From assembly GCA_009838645.1 (NCBI GenBank), contig VXRC01000049.1, positions 434,001-498,000 of the forward strand: a stretch of DNA of 64,000 nt, given 5' to 3'. Below the pieces are notes generated by a model. The model searched no databases and was not told the origin of the DNA. It was given only the letters and a program-made list of their open reading frames with translations. This document shows, piece by piece, positions 26,062-34,362 of this stretch. How positions within the stretch are numbered: position 1 is the stretch's first letter; every line of letters begins with the position of its first letter. A program made the position numbers and the translations under genes. The stretch is from Gemmatimonadota bacterium. Its GTDB lineage: Bacteria; JAAXHH01.

Positions 26062-27069
26062 TTAATCGTGCTTCTCCAGATACGCCCTCGTGCGCCTGTA
26101 TTCCTCTTCTGCGGCAGGATCCAACTCGATCTGATTCATGCGTGCGCGGACATTGTATATATCCATCTCGTCCGGCGATTCCTGGTGATCTGTGATTTCC
26201 CGTATCCTGGCACTAAAATAGCCGCCCCAATCCGGCTGGCGTCCGTCCACGTCCGTAAAACCATACTCCTTCGCGAGCGTCCAGCTTCCGTACAACCCGC
26301 CGTGCTTCGACACGACGTCCGGATCGGCGGCCAGGGCCGCTACGCCCCTGCCCATGTAACACGGCGTTTCCGATTCCTCGAAAAACGAGTCATGCTTGAT
26401 CCCATCCCGCCAGTTTTCCTCCGTGATCCCCATGCCGTCGAGCATCGCTTCGGACCGCAGAAAGCCGGGTGTAACGGTCAGCGCGGTGATGTTGTGTGCG
26501 TGGAGGTCGCGGGACATGGCGTAGCCCAGCCGGATCGTGGCGTTTTTGGCGAAATCGTAGAATAAGTTGCCCCGGTAGCCCATCGTGTCGCCGTCGGTGA
26601 CTTCCACGATCAGTCCGGCGTTCCGCTCGATCATCATGGGTACCCCGTACCGGCTCGTGATGATATGGGTGTGCACCGCTCCTTCGAGCATTTTCAACCC
26701 CTTGGCCGTATCGAGTTCCCAGAAAGGCGAACCCCATTCGATCAATTCATCGCCGCCCCAGATGTCGTTGACCAGGAGGTCGAGCCGGCCCTGCTCGTCC
26801 CTGACGCGCGCGAATAACCGCTCCACTTCGGCTTCAACGGTGTGGTCGGTCCTCGCCGCAATACCGCGGCCGCCTTCGGCCGTGACCATTTCGGCGGTTT
26901 CTTCGATCGTCTCGGGCCGGCCCGGTGTGGCGGGATGGCCTTTCACGCTTCGCCCGGAGCAGTAGACCGTGGCACCCACCGCACCGAGCATGCGGGCGAT
27001 CCCCCGTCCGGTACCGCGCGTCGCGCCCGCAACGACCGCCACGCGATCATGTAATGGTTTCGTTGTCAT
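26062..27069 (-). CDS. SDR family NAD(P)-dependent oxidoreductase
   Basis: 335 residues, longer than a classical SDR (about 250), because of extensions at the C-terminus and an insertion after the cofactor site. The cofactor loop is GATRGTGRGIA (residues 15-25). The active site has the Tyr-x3-Lys in FYDFAKNATIRLG, with the usual Asn-type strand modified to VNDIWGGDE. Enzymes with this VNDIWGGDE variant are annotated as SDR oxidoreductases of unknown substrate. It is divergent from the Ldh_2 gene with a 235-bp AT-richer spacer, in which I found no convincing promoter. Confidence 0.88.
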   Translation of the reverse strand: MTTKPLHDRVAVVAGATRGTGRGIARMLGAVGATVYCSGRSVKGHPATPGRPETIEETAEMVTAEGGRGIAARTDHTVEAEVERLFARVRDEQGRLDLLVNDIWGGDELIEWGSPFWELDTAKGLKMLEGAVHTHIITSRYGVPMMIERNAGLIVEVTDGDTMGYRGNLFYDFAKNATIRLGYAMSRDLHAHNITALTVTPGFLRSEAMLDGMGITEENWRDGIKHDSFFEESETPCYMGRGVAALAADPDVVSKHGGLYGSWTLAKEYGFTDVDGRQPDWGGYFSARIREITDHQESPDEMDIYNVRARMNQIELDPAAEEEYRRTRAYLEKHD

Positions 27070-27304
27070 CTCATATCCCGGCAGTGGGTCCGACCGTAAA
27101 TCGGCACATGACGTTGTAAGAAACGAAGTAAAGAAAGCGTTGAAGAATAAGTGTTGAAACAGATCAAAAGGTACATGCCGCGGCAGCGCATGTCAAAGTG
27201 ATCGGCGGGGTGATCGGATAGCGGTTGTTTTGCCGTCCGGGTCCCATTATGGTATGGTTTCAAAGAAAGGTATACACGGGACGACTTTGACCCCGGAGGC
27301 ATGT

Positions 27305-28291
27305 ATGGCCATCATCCCGGTCGACTACACCAATCCACGCTACGACGCGAAGGTCCTGCACCGCTTTGCCGAAGAAGCGCTTCGCAAGGCCGGGCAATCG
27401 GAAGCCCACGCGACGGAACTGGCCGATTACCTGACCGCGACGGACCTGCGCGGCGTCCTCAGCCACGGCACCCGCCAGCTATCGGGCTACGTGAGGTCCT
27501 TCCAGTCGGGGAAGTACAATCCGAAGCCGAATATCAGGATCTTCCGGGAAGCGGGCGCCGTGGTGCAGTGGGACGGTGATGGAGGCATCGGACATCTGGT
27601 GTCCGCCCGGGCGATTCGTTCGGCGGTGTCCAAAGCGCGTACGTTGGGGATCTGCCTGGTCACGGCGACCCACTGCGGCCACACGGGTTCGGTCGGCAAC
27701 TGGACGCGCATCGCGACCGGGGCAGGCATGATCTGCCTGTACTACAGCACGCCCATGAGTCGCCTTCCCTTCGACCGGCCGGAGCCCGTCGTCCAGGCGT
27801 TGAACAACCCGCCCGTGAGCTTCGGATTCCCTTCGGCGGAAGGTGAGCCGCCCGTGCTGATCGATATGGGCGTGCACCTGGAACTGCCCGACGTTCAGCG
27901 GGAAATCGCGGAGATCAGCGTGCTCCCCTTGATCAAGGGGCTGGCCTACCAGGTCGTCTCCGTCATGATGACCTGGCCCGTGGACGCGCAGTCACCTGTT
28001 GAGGTACGCTTTCCGGGCGCCACCAGCAGCCTGACCGCCATCGTCCTGGACCCCGCCTTCATCGGAGACCCGTCCGATTACACGCGGACGGTCGCGGATC
28101 TGCGCCAAAAAGTGCACGCCATGCAACCCCTGCCAGGGCTTGATCGCGCACTTCTACCGGGGGAAATCGAAGCCGAACGGGAGGCCGATTTCGGCGTGGA
28201 CGGCATTCCCCTGGACGACGCCCATATCCGATCGCTTCGGGAACTTGGCGATGACCTGGGCGTGCCATGCTACTGGGAAACGGACGGATGA
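27305..28291 (+). CDS. Ldh_2 family (malate/L-lactate/ureidoglycolate) dehydrogenase, compact variant
   Basis: 328 residues from the ATG at 27305, set by GGAGG 5 bases upstream; upstream ATGs are leader. The family's N-terminal helical domain (AEEALRKAGQSEAHATELADYL, DLRGVLSHGTRQL) and the NAD-binding segments (GDGGIGHLVSARAI, THCGHTGSVGNWTRIA) are clear. The stretch after PVLIDMG is short: only about 25 residues separate it from LIKGLAYQVVSVMM, where typical members have 50 or more. The enzyme oxidises 2-hydroxyacids with NAD(P)+ in this family; the substrate is unknown. Its stop overlaps the Nudix start (ATGA) within a 24-bp duplication. Confidence 0.8.
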   Translation: MAIIPVDYTNPRYDAKVLHRFAEEALRKAGQSEAHATELADYLTATDLRGVLSHGTRQLSGYVRSFQSGKYNPKPNIRIFREAGAVVQWDGDGGIGHLVSARAIRSAVSKARTLGICLVTATHCGHTGSVGNWTRIATGAGMICLYYSTPMSRLPFDRPEPVVQALNNPPVSFGFPSAEGEPPVLIDMGVHLELPDVQREIAEISVLPLIKGLAYQVVSVMMTWPVDAQSPVEVRFPGATSSLTAIVLDPAFIGDPSDYTRTVADLRQKVHAMQPLPGLDRALLPGEIEAEREADFGVDGIPLDDAHIRSLRELGDDLGVPCYWETDG

Positions 28292-28319
28292 GGCCACCGG
28301 AAAACGGACCGTTGAGGCC
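28272..28319. repeat. 24-bp tandem duplication at the Ldh_2/Nudix junction
   Basis: Copies 28272-28295 and 28296-28319 share the pattern ac.gg.aaacgga...tgaggcc. The first copy contains the Ldh_2 stop and the Nudix ATG at 28288. Confidence 0.75.
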
Positions 28320-28965
28320 GAAGCCACCTAAGACAGGACCGTCGAGCGTACCTGGCAATGAAGAGGCCGGGCATGCGGATCGGGAAGTCCTCCTGCATAC
28401 GCTGGACCATTACCAGGCGAGTTATCCCGTGGAAGCGGACACGGTCGCCCGGATTAGGGACCTGGTCGCCGGACGCTCCGACTGCTTCGAAAGGACGTGC
28501 ATGCCGGGCCACATCACCGGTTCGGCCTGGATCGTCTCGCCCGACCGGTCTAAATACCTGTTGACCCGGCACCGGATCTTCGACCGCTGGCTGCAACTGG
28601 GCGGCCACGCGGACGGTTGTCCCCGGCCCCACCTCGTCGCTCTCCGGGAAGCTGAAGAGGAATCGGGGCTCGATGGATTCGGGCTGTTCCGGGGACCTGA
28701 CGGCTACGTTCCACTGGACGTGGACATTCACGTAATCGCCGCCCGGTCCGGCGTCCCTGCTCACGCGCACTACGACCTGCGCTATCTGCTGGCCGCCGCC
28801 GCGGAGCAACCGCTCGAAATCAGCGACGAATCCCACGATCTCAGGTGGTTTACCAGGGAAGAACTGCTCGGGGTCGTCCACGAAGAAAGCGTGCTTCGCA
28901 TGCTCCGCAAAGGCGACGCCGTCCTGAAGCGGGGCGGTGGGGAATTCGTTTACGGATTCTCATGA
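28288..28965 (+). CDS. Nudix hydrolase
   Basis: 225 residues from ATG 28288 (ATGA overlap with the previous gene; an ATG at 28267 is the alternative). The first 35 residues are Pro/Gly-rich and look dispensable. The Nudix fold spans about 60-220, with LGGHADGC followed by LREAEEESGL. The metal-binding REUxEExGU half of the Nudix box is intact, but the Glu expected before it is Pro, as happens in some subgroups that begin with GGH. It likely hydrolyses a nucleoside diphosphate linked to another moiety; the substrate is unknown. Confidence 0.82.
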   Translation: MRPPENGPLRPKPPKTGPSSVPGNEEAGHADREVLLHTLDHYQASYPVEADTVARIRDLVAGRSDCFERTCMPGHITGSAWIVSPDRSKYLLTRHRIFDRWLQLGGHADGCPRPHLVALREAEEESGLDGFGLFRGPDGYVPLDVDIHVIAARSGVPAHAHYDLRYLLAAAAEQPLEISDESHDLRWFTREELLGVVHEESVLRMLRKGDAVLKRGGGEFVYGFS

Positions 28966-29106
28966 CGATTCGCTTGCACGCCTCCCGGGGTGGGCGTATA
29001 TTCTCCCCGCGTTTGCCGACAATCTTTCCCGGACATTCCGCCCCGTTCCGAGGCGCTCGATCCGAGACGCTCGGGACGGCTTCAGAACCGAAAGAGGTGC
29101 CGCACC

Positions 29107-29862
29107 ATGCCCCCACCCGTAGCCCTGCAATTGTATACCCTCAGAACATTGGCCGACGAGAACTTCGAACGCGTGGTGAACCTGACGGCCGAAATCGGGT
29201 ACGCGGGCGTAGAACCCGCCGGGTTTCCCGGCACGACGCCGGAGGCGGCCGGCCGGCTCTTCGAATCGCTGGATCTCGAGGTTCCCAGCGCCCACCTTCC
29301 CCTGCCCGTGGGCGAGAACAGGTCCTACGTCGTCGAGACCGCGGACGCGATCGGGACGAAGCGTGTCGTGTCCGGTCTGGGCGCTGACGACCACAGCAGC
29401 GTGGACCGCATCAAGTGGTCGGCGGACCGCTTCAACGAGGCCGCGGAGTCCGTTGCGCCCCACGGCATGACCTTCGGGATTCACAATCACTGGTGGGAGT
29501 ACCAGGAGGTGGAAGGACGGATCGCGACGGATATCCTCCTGGAGCATCTCACGCCCGAGGTATTCTTCCAGGTGGACGTGTACTGGGTGCAGGTCGGCGG
29601 ACCGGACCCGGCCGGCGTGCTCGAACAGCTCGGGGCCCGCGCGCCGCTGCTCCACCTCAAGGACGGGCCCTGCCTTCGGAATACGGACATGACCGCCCTG
29701 GGCGAAGGGAAAGTGGACCTCCCCGGCGTGATCGCGGCCGGTGGAGACCATACCGAGTGGCATATCGTCGAACTGGACAGTTGCGCGACGGACATGGTCG
29801 AAGCGGTCCGGAAAAGCTATAACTACCTGGTGGATAACGGCCTTTCCCGGGGTAACAGGTAG
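29107..29862 (+). CDS. Xylose isomerase-like TIM-barrel (sugar phosphate isomerase/epimerase) protein
   Basis: 251 residues starting at ATG 29107 with AGAGG upstream; a longer frame upstream is not conserved-looking. The AP_endonuc_2/IolE-type barrel shows ALQLYTLRT at strand 1, IGYAGVEPAGFPG, the metal-ligand strands GIHNHWWEY and FFQVDVYWVQVGG, LLHLKDGP and WHIVELDSC. Such enzymes isomerise or epimerise keto-sugars, inositols or related acids using a divalent metal; residues for metal binding are present. It precedes two PhyH-type dioxygenase genes, a grouping that recurs in environmental bacteria. The substrate is not determinable. Confidence 0.87.
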   Translation: MPPPVALQLYTLRTLADENFERVVNLTAEIGYAGVEPAGFPGTTPEAAGRLFESLDLEVPSAHLPLPVGENRSYVVETADAIGTKRVVSGLGADDHSSVDRIKWSADRFNEAAESVAPHGMTFGIHNHWWEYQEVEGRIATDILLEHLTPEVFFQVDVYWVQVGGPDPAGVLEQLGARAPLLHLKDGPCLRNTDMTALGEGKVDLPGVIAAGGDHTEWHIVELDSCATDMVEAVRKSYNYLVDNGLSRGNR

Positions 29863-29953
29863 CAGATTCGGGCGGGCCGTGGTTCCTTACGTACGGTGCG
29901 CCTGACACGGGATGGAGCGTCTGCACACGACGAGCAGGAGAAGGAGAAGGAGC

Positions 29954-30739
29954 ATGACCCGGGAAGAAGGCGAACGGAAACGCGGACAACTGGTCCGGGA
30001 CGGCTACTGCCATATCGAAGGCGTGCTGCCCGAGGACTTCCTGGCTGTCCTTCGGGAGGAATCGGACCGGCTGCTCGATGCCGCGGATCACCCGCCCGAG
30101 TGGCAGTACCAGGGCTCCGACCTGCATGTGACCGGCAAAGACAACGCGGTGATGGGGAACCTGCTCGACTGGCCCGTCACCCGCGAGATCCTGGAAGCCA
30201 TGGGCCTGACGGATTTCACCCCGTCCGGCATCGTTATCATCCTCAGCAAACCGGCCGGCGGTCCGCCGCTATACTGGCATCAGGACTGGATGGCGTGGAA
30301 CGATCCCATCAGCATGGCGCCCTGGCCGCAGACCATTTTCCTTTCCTACTATCTCGTGGACACAGACTTCGAGAACGGGTGTTTCCGCGTCATACCCGGC
30401 ACGCATCGCCGGCGCATCCCCCTGCACGGCCAGGTGGAGGTCCCCCATCAGCAGACCGCGTATTTCGCCGATGTGCAGGATCCGCATATGTTCGGCGACC
30501 ACCCGGATGCCGTGGATCTACCCGTGAAGGCCGGCGACCTGGTCATCGGGGAAGCGCGTGTCCTGCATTCGGCACGGGGCAACAACACCGATCGCAGGCG
30601 GACGCTGCTCCTGGGCTGGCACAACCGGCCCGTGACCGTACCGGATTACTGGACCGGCAAGGTCCCCGGACCCATCGCGAGCCGTCCGCCGGACGCCCAG
30701 TACGAAGTCACTCGCATCCCCGGAAAGTACCTGGTGTAG
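29954..30739 (+). CDS. Phytanoyl-CoA dioxygenase (PhyH) family protein 1
   Basis: 261 residues from ATG 29954, which has a strong AGGAGAAGGAG just upstream; an Arg-rich upstream extension is unlikely. It is an Fe(II)/2-oxoglutarate oxygenase: the facial-triad His-x-Asp is in YWHQDWMAW, the distal His in VLHSARGNN and the 2-oxoglutarate-binding Arg follows in RRRTLLLGW. Cupin strands GCFRVIPGTHRRR are typical of the family. Members hydroxylate diverse small molecules; the substrate is unknown. The next gene, 4 bp away, encodes a second family member with limited similarity. Confidence 0.9.
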   Translation: MTREEGERKRGQLVRDGYCHIEGVLPEDFLAVLREESDRLLDAADHPPEWQYQGSDLHVTGKDNAVMGNLLDWPVTREILEAMGLTDFTPSGIVIILSKPAGGPPLYWHQDWMAWNDPISMAPWPQTIFLSYYLVDTDFENGCFRVIPGTHRRRIPLHGQVEVPHQQTAYFADVQDPHMFGDHPDAVDLPVKAGDLVIGEARVLHSARGNNTDRRRTLLLGWHNRPVTVPDYWTGKVPGPIASRPPDAQYEVTRIPGKYLV

Positions 30740-30743
30740 TGCG

Positions 30744-31487
30744 ATGACCGAGCTTGAAAACGCCGTTTACGAGCTGGACGTATACGGATTCACGGTGGTG
30801 GAAGGTGTCCTGTCCGGCGACGAGGTCGAATCGATGCGCCGGGTGCTGATACGTCTGGCCGAAGAGGTCGGCGAAGAACGGGAAGGCGCGGGGTCCTGCC
30901 GGCACGTCGCCAACCTGCCTACCCTGGACCCGATCTTCTTCCCGGTCATCGATCACCCCCGCATCCTGCCCATTCTCGAGCATTACCTCGAGCCGTCGCT
31001 GATCCTGGGAAGCCTGAACAGCCGCATCGTGCGTCCGGGAGACGGCGACCAGGGCTTTCACAGCGACATCCCGGCCGAAATGCTCAACATGGCCTCGCCG
31101 GTCATGATGAACACCGTGTGGATGCTGGACGGCTTCTCGCCGGAAAACGGCGGGACCCGGGTCGTGCCCGGCACCCACCGAAGCGGGCTTCCCCATCCCG
31201 CCAGCGATGCCGACGTGAAGTACTACGTGCAGCCTGCCGCGCCGGCGGGCAGCGTGCTGGTCTTCAACGGCCAGTGCTGGCACGCGGGCGGCGCCAACCA
31301 CGGCAGAGCCAATCGGCACGCCCTGTTCGCCCACTACCGGAAACGCATGCTCATGTTCCAGTATGATCCCCACGAAGGGTTTCCTGCGGAGTGGTACGGC
31401 CTGCTTTCGAACCGCCAGAAGGAGATCATGCGCATGAAGCACGGCGTGGACACGCCCCGGGCGGCCGACGTCCAGGTCTTCAGGTAG
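30744..31487 (+). CDS. Phytanoyl-CoA dioxygenase (PhyH) family protein 2
   Basis: 247 residues. The Fe(II) ligands are GFHSDIPAEM (His-x-Asp) and CWHAGGANHG (distal His), with RHALFAHY supplying the 2-oxoglutarate Arg region and GGTRVVPGTHRSG the core strand. ATG 30744 is 4 bp after the first PhyH stop with no separate ribosome-binding site, so translation is probably coupled. The two proteins differ enough in the N-terminal half to suggest different substrates or a heteromer; that is inference. Confidence 0.9.
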   Translation: MTELENAVYELDVYGFTVVEGVLSGDEVESMRRVLIRLAEEVGEEREGAGSCRHVANLPTLDPIFFPVIDHPRILPILEHYLEPSLILGSLNSRIVRPGDGDQGFHSDIPAEMLNMASPVMMNTVWMLDGFSPENGGTRVVPGTHRSGLPHPASDADVKYYVQPAAPAGSVLVFNGQCWHAGGANHGRANRHALFAHYRKRMLMFQYDPHEGFPAEWYGLLSNRQKEIMRMKHGVDTPRAADVQVFR

Positions 31488-31504
31488 TCCGCATCCGCCC
31501 GGTC

Positions 31505-32470
31505 TCAGCCGGTCAGGACTTCCGGATTGACGATGTGGTCCGGCCGCTCGCCGTTCCATACCTGGAGGGCCATGGTCAGCGCCATGTGCCACATGCGTTC
31601 CCGGCTCGCGACCGTTACGCCGGCGATATGCGGGGTGACGACGACATCGGCGCGGTGGAGCAGCGGGTTCTCAGGGGACGGGGGTTCGGGATCGAATACA
31701 TCCAGGCCGGCCCCGTCGAGATGACCCCGGTCGAGGGCGGCGCAGAGCGCTTCTTCGTCCACCAGACCGCCCCGAGAAACATTGACGAAGAACGCGCCCG
31801 GTTTCATCTGTGCGAAGCGTTTTCCGTCCATCAGCCGGTGTGTTTCCTCCGTGAGCGGCGCGTGCAGGGAGACGACATCCGACCGGGCCAGCACGTCCTC
31901 GATCCGCTCCGCCCGTTCGATGCCCATGGCCGTCGCCCGCTCCGCCCCGATATAGGGATCGTAGGCTATCACCCGCATGCCCAGGGCGGCGGCCAGTTCC
32001 CCGACCCGGCCGCCGATGCGTCCCAAGCCGATCAGACCCAGCGTCCGTCCGAAGACCTCCATGCCCTGGTAGCCCGACAGGTAGTCCTTCCCGGGACGTT
32101 CTGCGAATTCGCCGGAAACCCGCTTGATATGCTTGACCGCGGACAGGATCAGGGCAATCGCCGTTTCCGCGGTGGATACGGTGGGGCCTTCCGGTGTATT
32201 GCAGACGGCGACGCCCCGTTCCGTGGCATCCTGAACGACGATGTTGTCGATGCCGATACCCGTCCTGCAGATGACCTTCACGTCCGGATATCGGTACAGA
32301 AAGCCGCCGTCGTAGTTCCGGCGGGCGCCGGCGACGATCGCGTGGGCGCCGGGCAGGTCCCGGAGCGGATCATCGGGCGACGCTTCCGCCGAGCCGTTGA
32401 CGTGCAGCCGCTGGTCGAACTCCGCACGAATCTCGGGAGGAATGGTTCGATCCGACCAGAGCCTCAACAT
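31505..32470 (-). CDS. D-2-hydroxyacid dehydrogenase
   Basis: 322 residues from ATG 32470, chosen because GGAG lies 8 bases upstream; a longer frame adds 26 unlikely residues. NAD-binding loop GLIGLGRIGGRVGELA, substrate Arg in CRTGIGIDNIV, the VSRGGLVDEEAL helix with the second catalytic Arg, GAGLDVFDPEPP with the Glu, and the catalytic His in VTPHIAGVT are all intact. The family includes phosphoglycerate, glyoxylate and D-lactate dehydrogenases; no ACT domain is present, so it is not a long SerA. It converges with the second PhyH gene. Confidence 0.92.
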   Translation of the reverse strand: MLRLWSDRTIPPEIRAEFDQRLHVNGSAEASPDDPLRDLPGAHAIVAGARRNYDGGFLYRYPDVKVICRTGIGIDNIVVQDATERGVAVCNTPEGPTVSTAETAIALILSAVKHIKRVSGEFAERPGKDYLSGYQGMEVFGRTLGLIGLGRIGGRVGELAAALGMRVIAYDPYIGAERATAMGIERAERIEDVLARSDVVSLHAPLTEETHRLMDGKRFAQMKPGAFFVNVSRGGLVDEEALCAALDRGHLDGAGLDVFDPEPPSPENPLLHRADVVVTPHIAGVTVASRERMWHMALTMALQVWNGERPDHIVNPEVLTG

Positions 32471-32717
32471 GGAACGCTCCTGCACAATACAGGCCGAGCG
32501 AACCCCGCCGTTGCGACAAATGGGTTGCCCGGCATCAAAGAAATCCATACATTACGACTATCGTTCAGCACAAAGCCGCACATGGCCGTGGGATATCATA
32601 GAACGTTCTTCCATGATCCGCAAGTCAATCGATATCCTTCAATCGGCATGAAACGCGGCGGCCGGGTTCCCGTGAAGATCGGGATTCCGGAACGACACCG
32701 AACCGGAGAACCCCGAA

Positions 32718-34310
32718 GTGATTCGACACTACAGCCGTATAGCCTGTCTGATCTGCCTTCTCTTCGCCTGGACCGTTCACACGCAGGAAAAGGATCCCGC
32801 CGTGCCGGAGGCGGATTCCGACGCCGCGGCGGAACCGGATTCCACCGGCGCCGGAGGCGACCCCCTCCTCGTGCCGGCGAACAGCACCGGCGAAATCGAC
32901 TTTTCCGTGGACGTGAGCGGTTTCAGGGGGGAGGAAGGACAAACCTACGTGGAGTTCTATTTCCTGTGCCGTCCGAGCGGTTTTACCCTTGAAGAAAAAG
33001 ATGACGGTGTCTACGCCGCCACCTTCCAGATCGATCTGTCCATCATCAACGAGCAGGACAACGCCGTCTTCCAGTCGGTTCAGAAAAGGGAATACCAGAC
33101 GGACCGGCCCGTCACCATCACCCGAAGGGGCGAGGAAAGAGTGGTACTGGAACAGATCGCCGCAGGCGTCGCTCCGGGCAAGTACCGGGCGAAGGCCATC
33201 GTGACCGACCTCAATTCCAGGCGTTCCGGCGAAGCCGAGAAACCCTTTGTCGCACAGCCGCTTGACGCACCCGGACTTTCTGTAAGCGACCTGCAGTTCT
33301 CCACGCTCATTCAGCAGGCGCAGGAGCAGAACCGGTTCACGAAAAACGGCCTGCTGGTGCTGCCCAACCCCTTGCGGATATTCGAAAAATGGATTGAAAT
33401 GCCCGAAGACGGCAGCTATAAGCCGCGAAACCTGTTCCTGTATTTCGAGATGTACAACCTGACTCCGGATTCGGCGACCGACGAGGCGACCTACGACATC
33501 TACCCGTCGGTAACCAGCCATGCCAACGAGATGACGTTTCCACTACCTCCCAGGAAGAACCGGAAGGTATCGGGATCCGACGGCCTGGACGTGATCGTCC
33601 TGGACTACATGACCTTCCCGGAAGGTATCTACACCCTGGAAATCAAGGTCAGGGACGCACAGGCCGGGACGGAAGCGACCAGTTCGTCCGTCTTCGAGAT
33701 TGTCCAGCCTCCGCCGCCACCGCCGCCCGCCACTGTCCTCACGGAGGAACAGGCAAAACGGGGACGGAGACAGCTGGCCATCATCGCTTCCAAGCGTGAA
33801 CGCGAACTCTACGACAATCTCGACCTCGAAGGTAAGACCGAATTCCTGATCGCTTTCTGGCGCATGCGGGACCCGACGCCCGAGACCCCGGAGAACGAAT
33901 CCATGATGGTGTTCAACGAGCGGTTCTCCTATGCCGATTATCAGCTGGGCGGGGCGGAAAGCGACCGGGGCTCGGTTTTCATCCGGTACGGACAGCCGGA
34001 GGAGATCGAGCGGCATGATTCCGACAACATCATGAAATCACACCAGATCTGGTACTATACGGAAGGCGTTCAGGGCGATCCTTCACGGACCACGGAAGGC
34101 GGACGTCATTTCTTCGTTTTCGGTGATCGTCGGAACATCGGCAGGTACGAACTGGTGCATTCCTCGGCGCGGGGAGAACTATACAACCCGCAGTGGCGGC
34201 AAGACCTGCTACTGATTGACGAGAGCCAGCTCCTGGAACACAGGGGATTCGACGGACCGAACCTGCCCGTACCCCTCAGCGCGCCCGAGACCGATCCGGG
34301 CAAGCCCTGA
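32718..34310 (+). CDS. GWxTD domain-containing exported protein
   Basis: 530 residues starting at GTG 32718. A signal peptide (RIACLICLLFAWTVHTQ) is followed by an acidic, Ala/Pro-rich linker, beta-rich repeats (about 60-330), a Pro run (PPPPPPPA) and the C-terminal GWxTD-type domain (about 340-480): LEGKTEFLIAFWRMRDPTP and SDRGSVFIRYGQPEEIERH. The name-giving motif is degenerate here (GAESDRG). The domain is known mainly from Gemmatimonadota, Acidobacteriota, Latescibacterota and relatives, with unknown function, probably in the envelope. It is divergent from the hydroxyacid dehydrogenase gene and convergent with hflX. Confidence 0.82.
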   Translation: MIRHYSRIACLICLLFAWTVHTQEKDPAVPEADSDAAAEPDSTGAGGDPLLVPANSTGEIDFSVDVSGFRGEEGQTYVEFYFLCRPSGFTLEEKDDGVYAATFQIDLSIINEQDNAVFQSVQKREYQTDRPVTITRRGEERVVLEQIAAGVAPGKYRAKAIVTDLNSRRSGEAEKPFVAQPLDAPGLSVSDLQFSTLIQQAQEQNRFTKNGLLVLPNPLRIFEKWIEMPEDGSYKPRNLFLYFEMYNLTPDSATDEATYDIYPSVTSHANEMTFPLPPRKNRKVSGSDGLDVIVLDYMTFPEGIYTLEIKVRDAQAGTEATSSSVFEIVQPPPPPPPATVLTEEQAKRGRRQLAIIASKRERELYDNLDLEGKTEFLIAFWRMRDPTPETPENESMMVFNERFSYADYQLGGAESDRGSVFIRYGQPEEIERHDSDNIMKSHQIWYYTEGVQGDPSRTTEGGRHFFVFGDRRNIGRYELVHSSARGELYNPQWRQDLLLIDESQLLEHRGFDGPNLPVPLSAPETDPGKP

Positions 34311-34352
34311 GCCCAGGTAAGCCCAGAGCCCGGTCAAGCCCAGAGCCCGGCA
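34302..34352. repeat. 17-bp tandem repeat x3 after the GWxTD gene
   Basis: Units at 34302-34318, 34319-34335 and 34336-34352 follow aagccc(a/t)gagccc.g. The first copy contains the GWxTD stop codon; the rest fill the spacer to the hflX stop. No hairpin-plus-T-tract terminator is seen here. Confidence 0.9.
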
Positions 34353-34362
34353 CTCATTCCAC

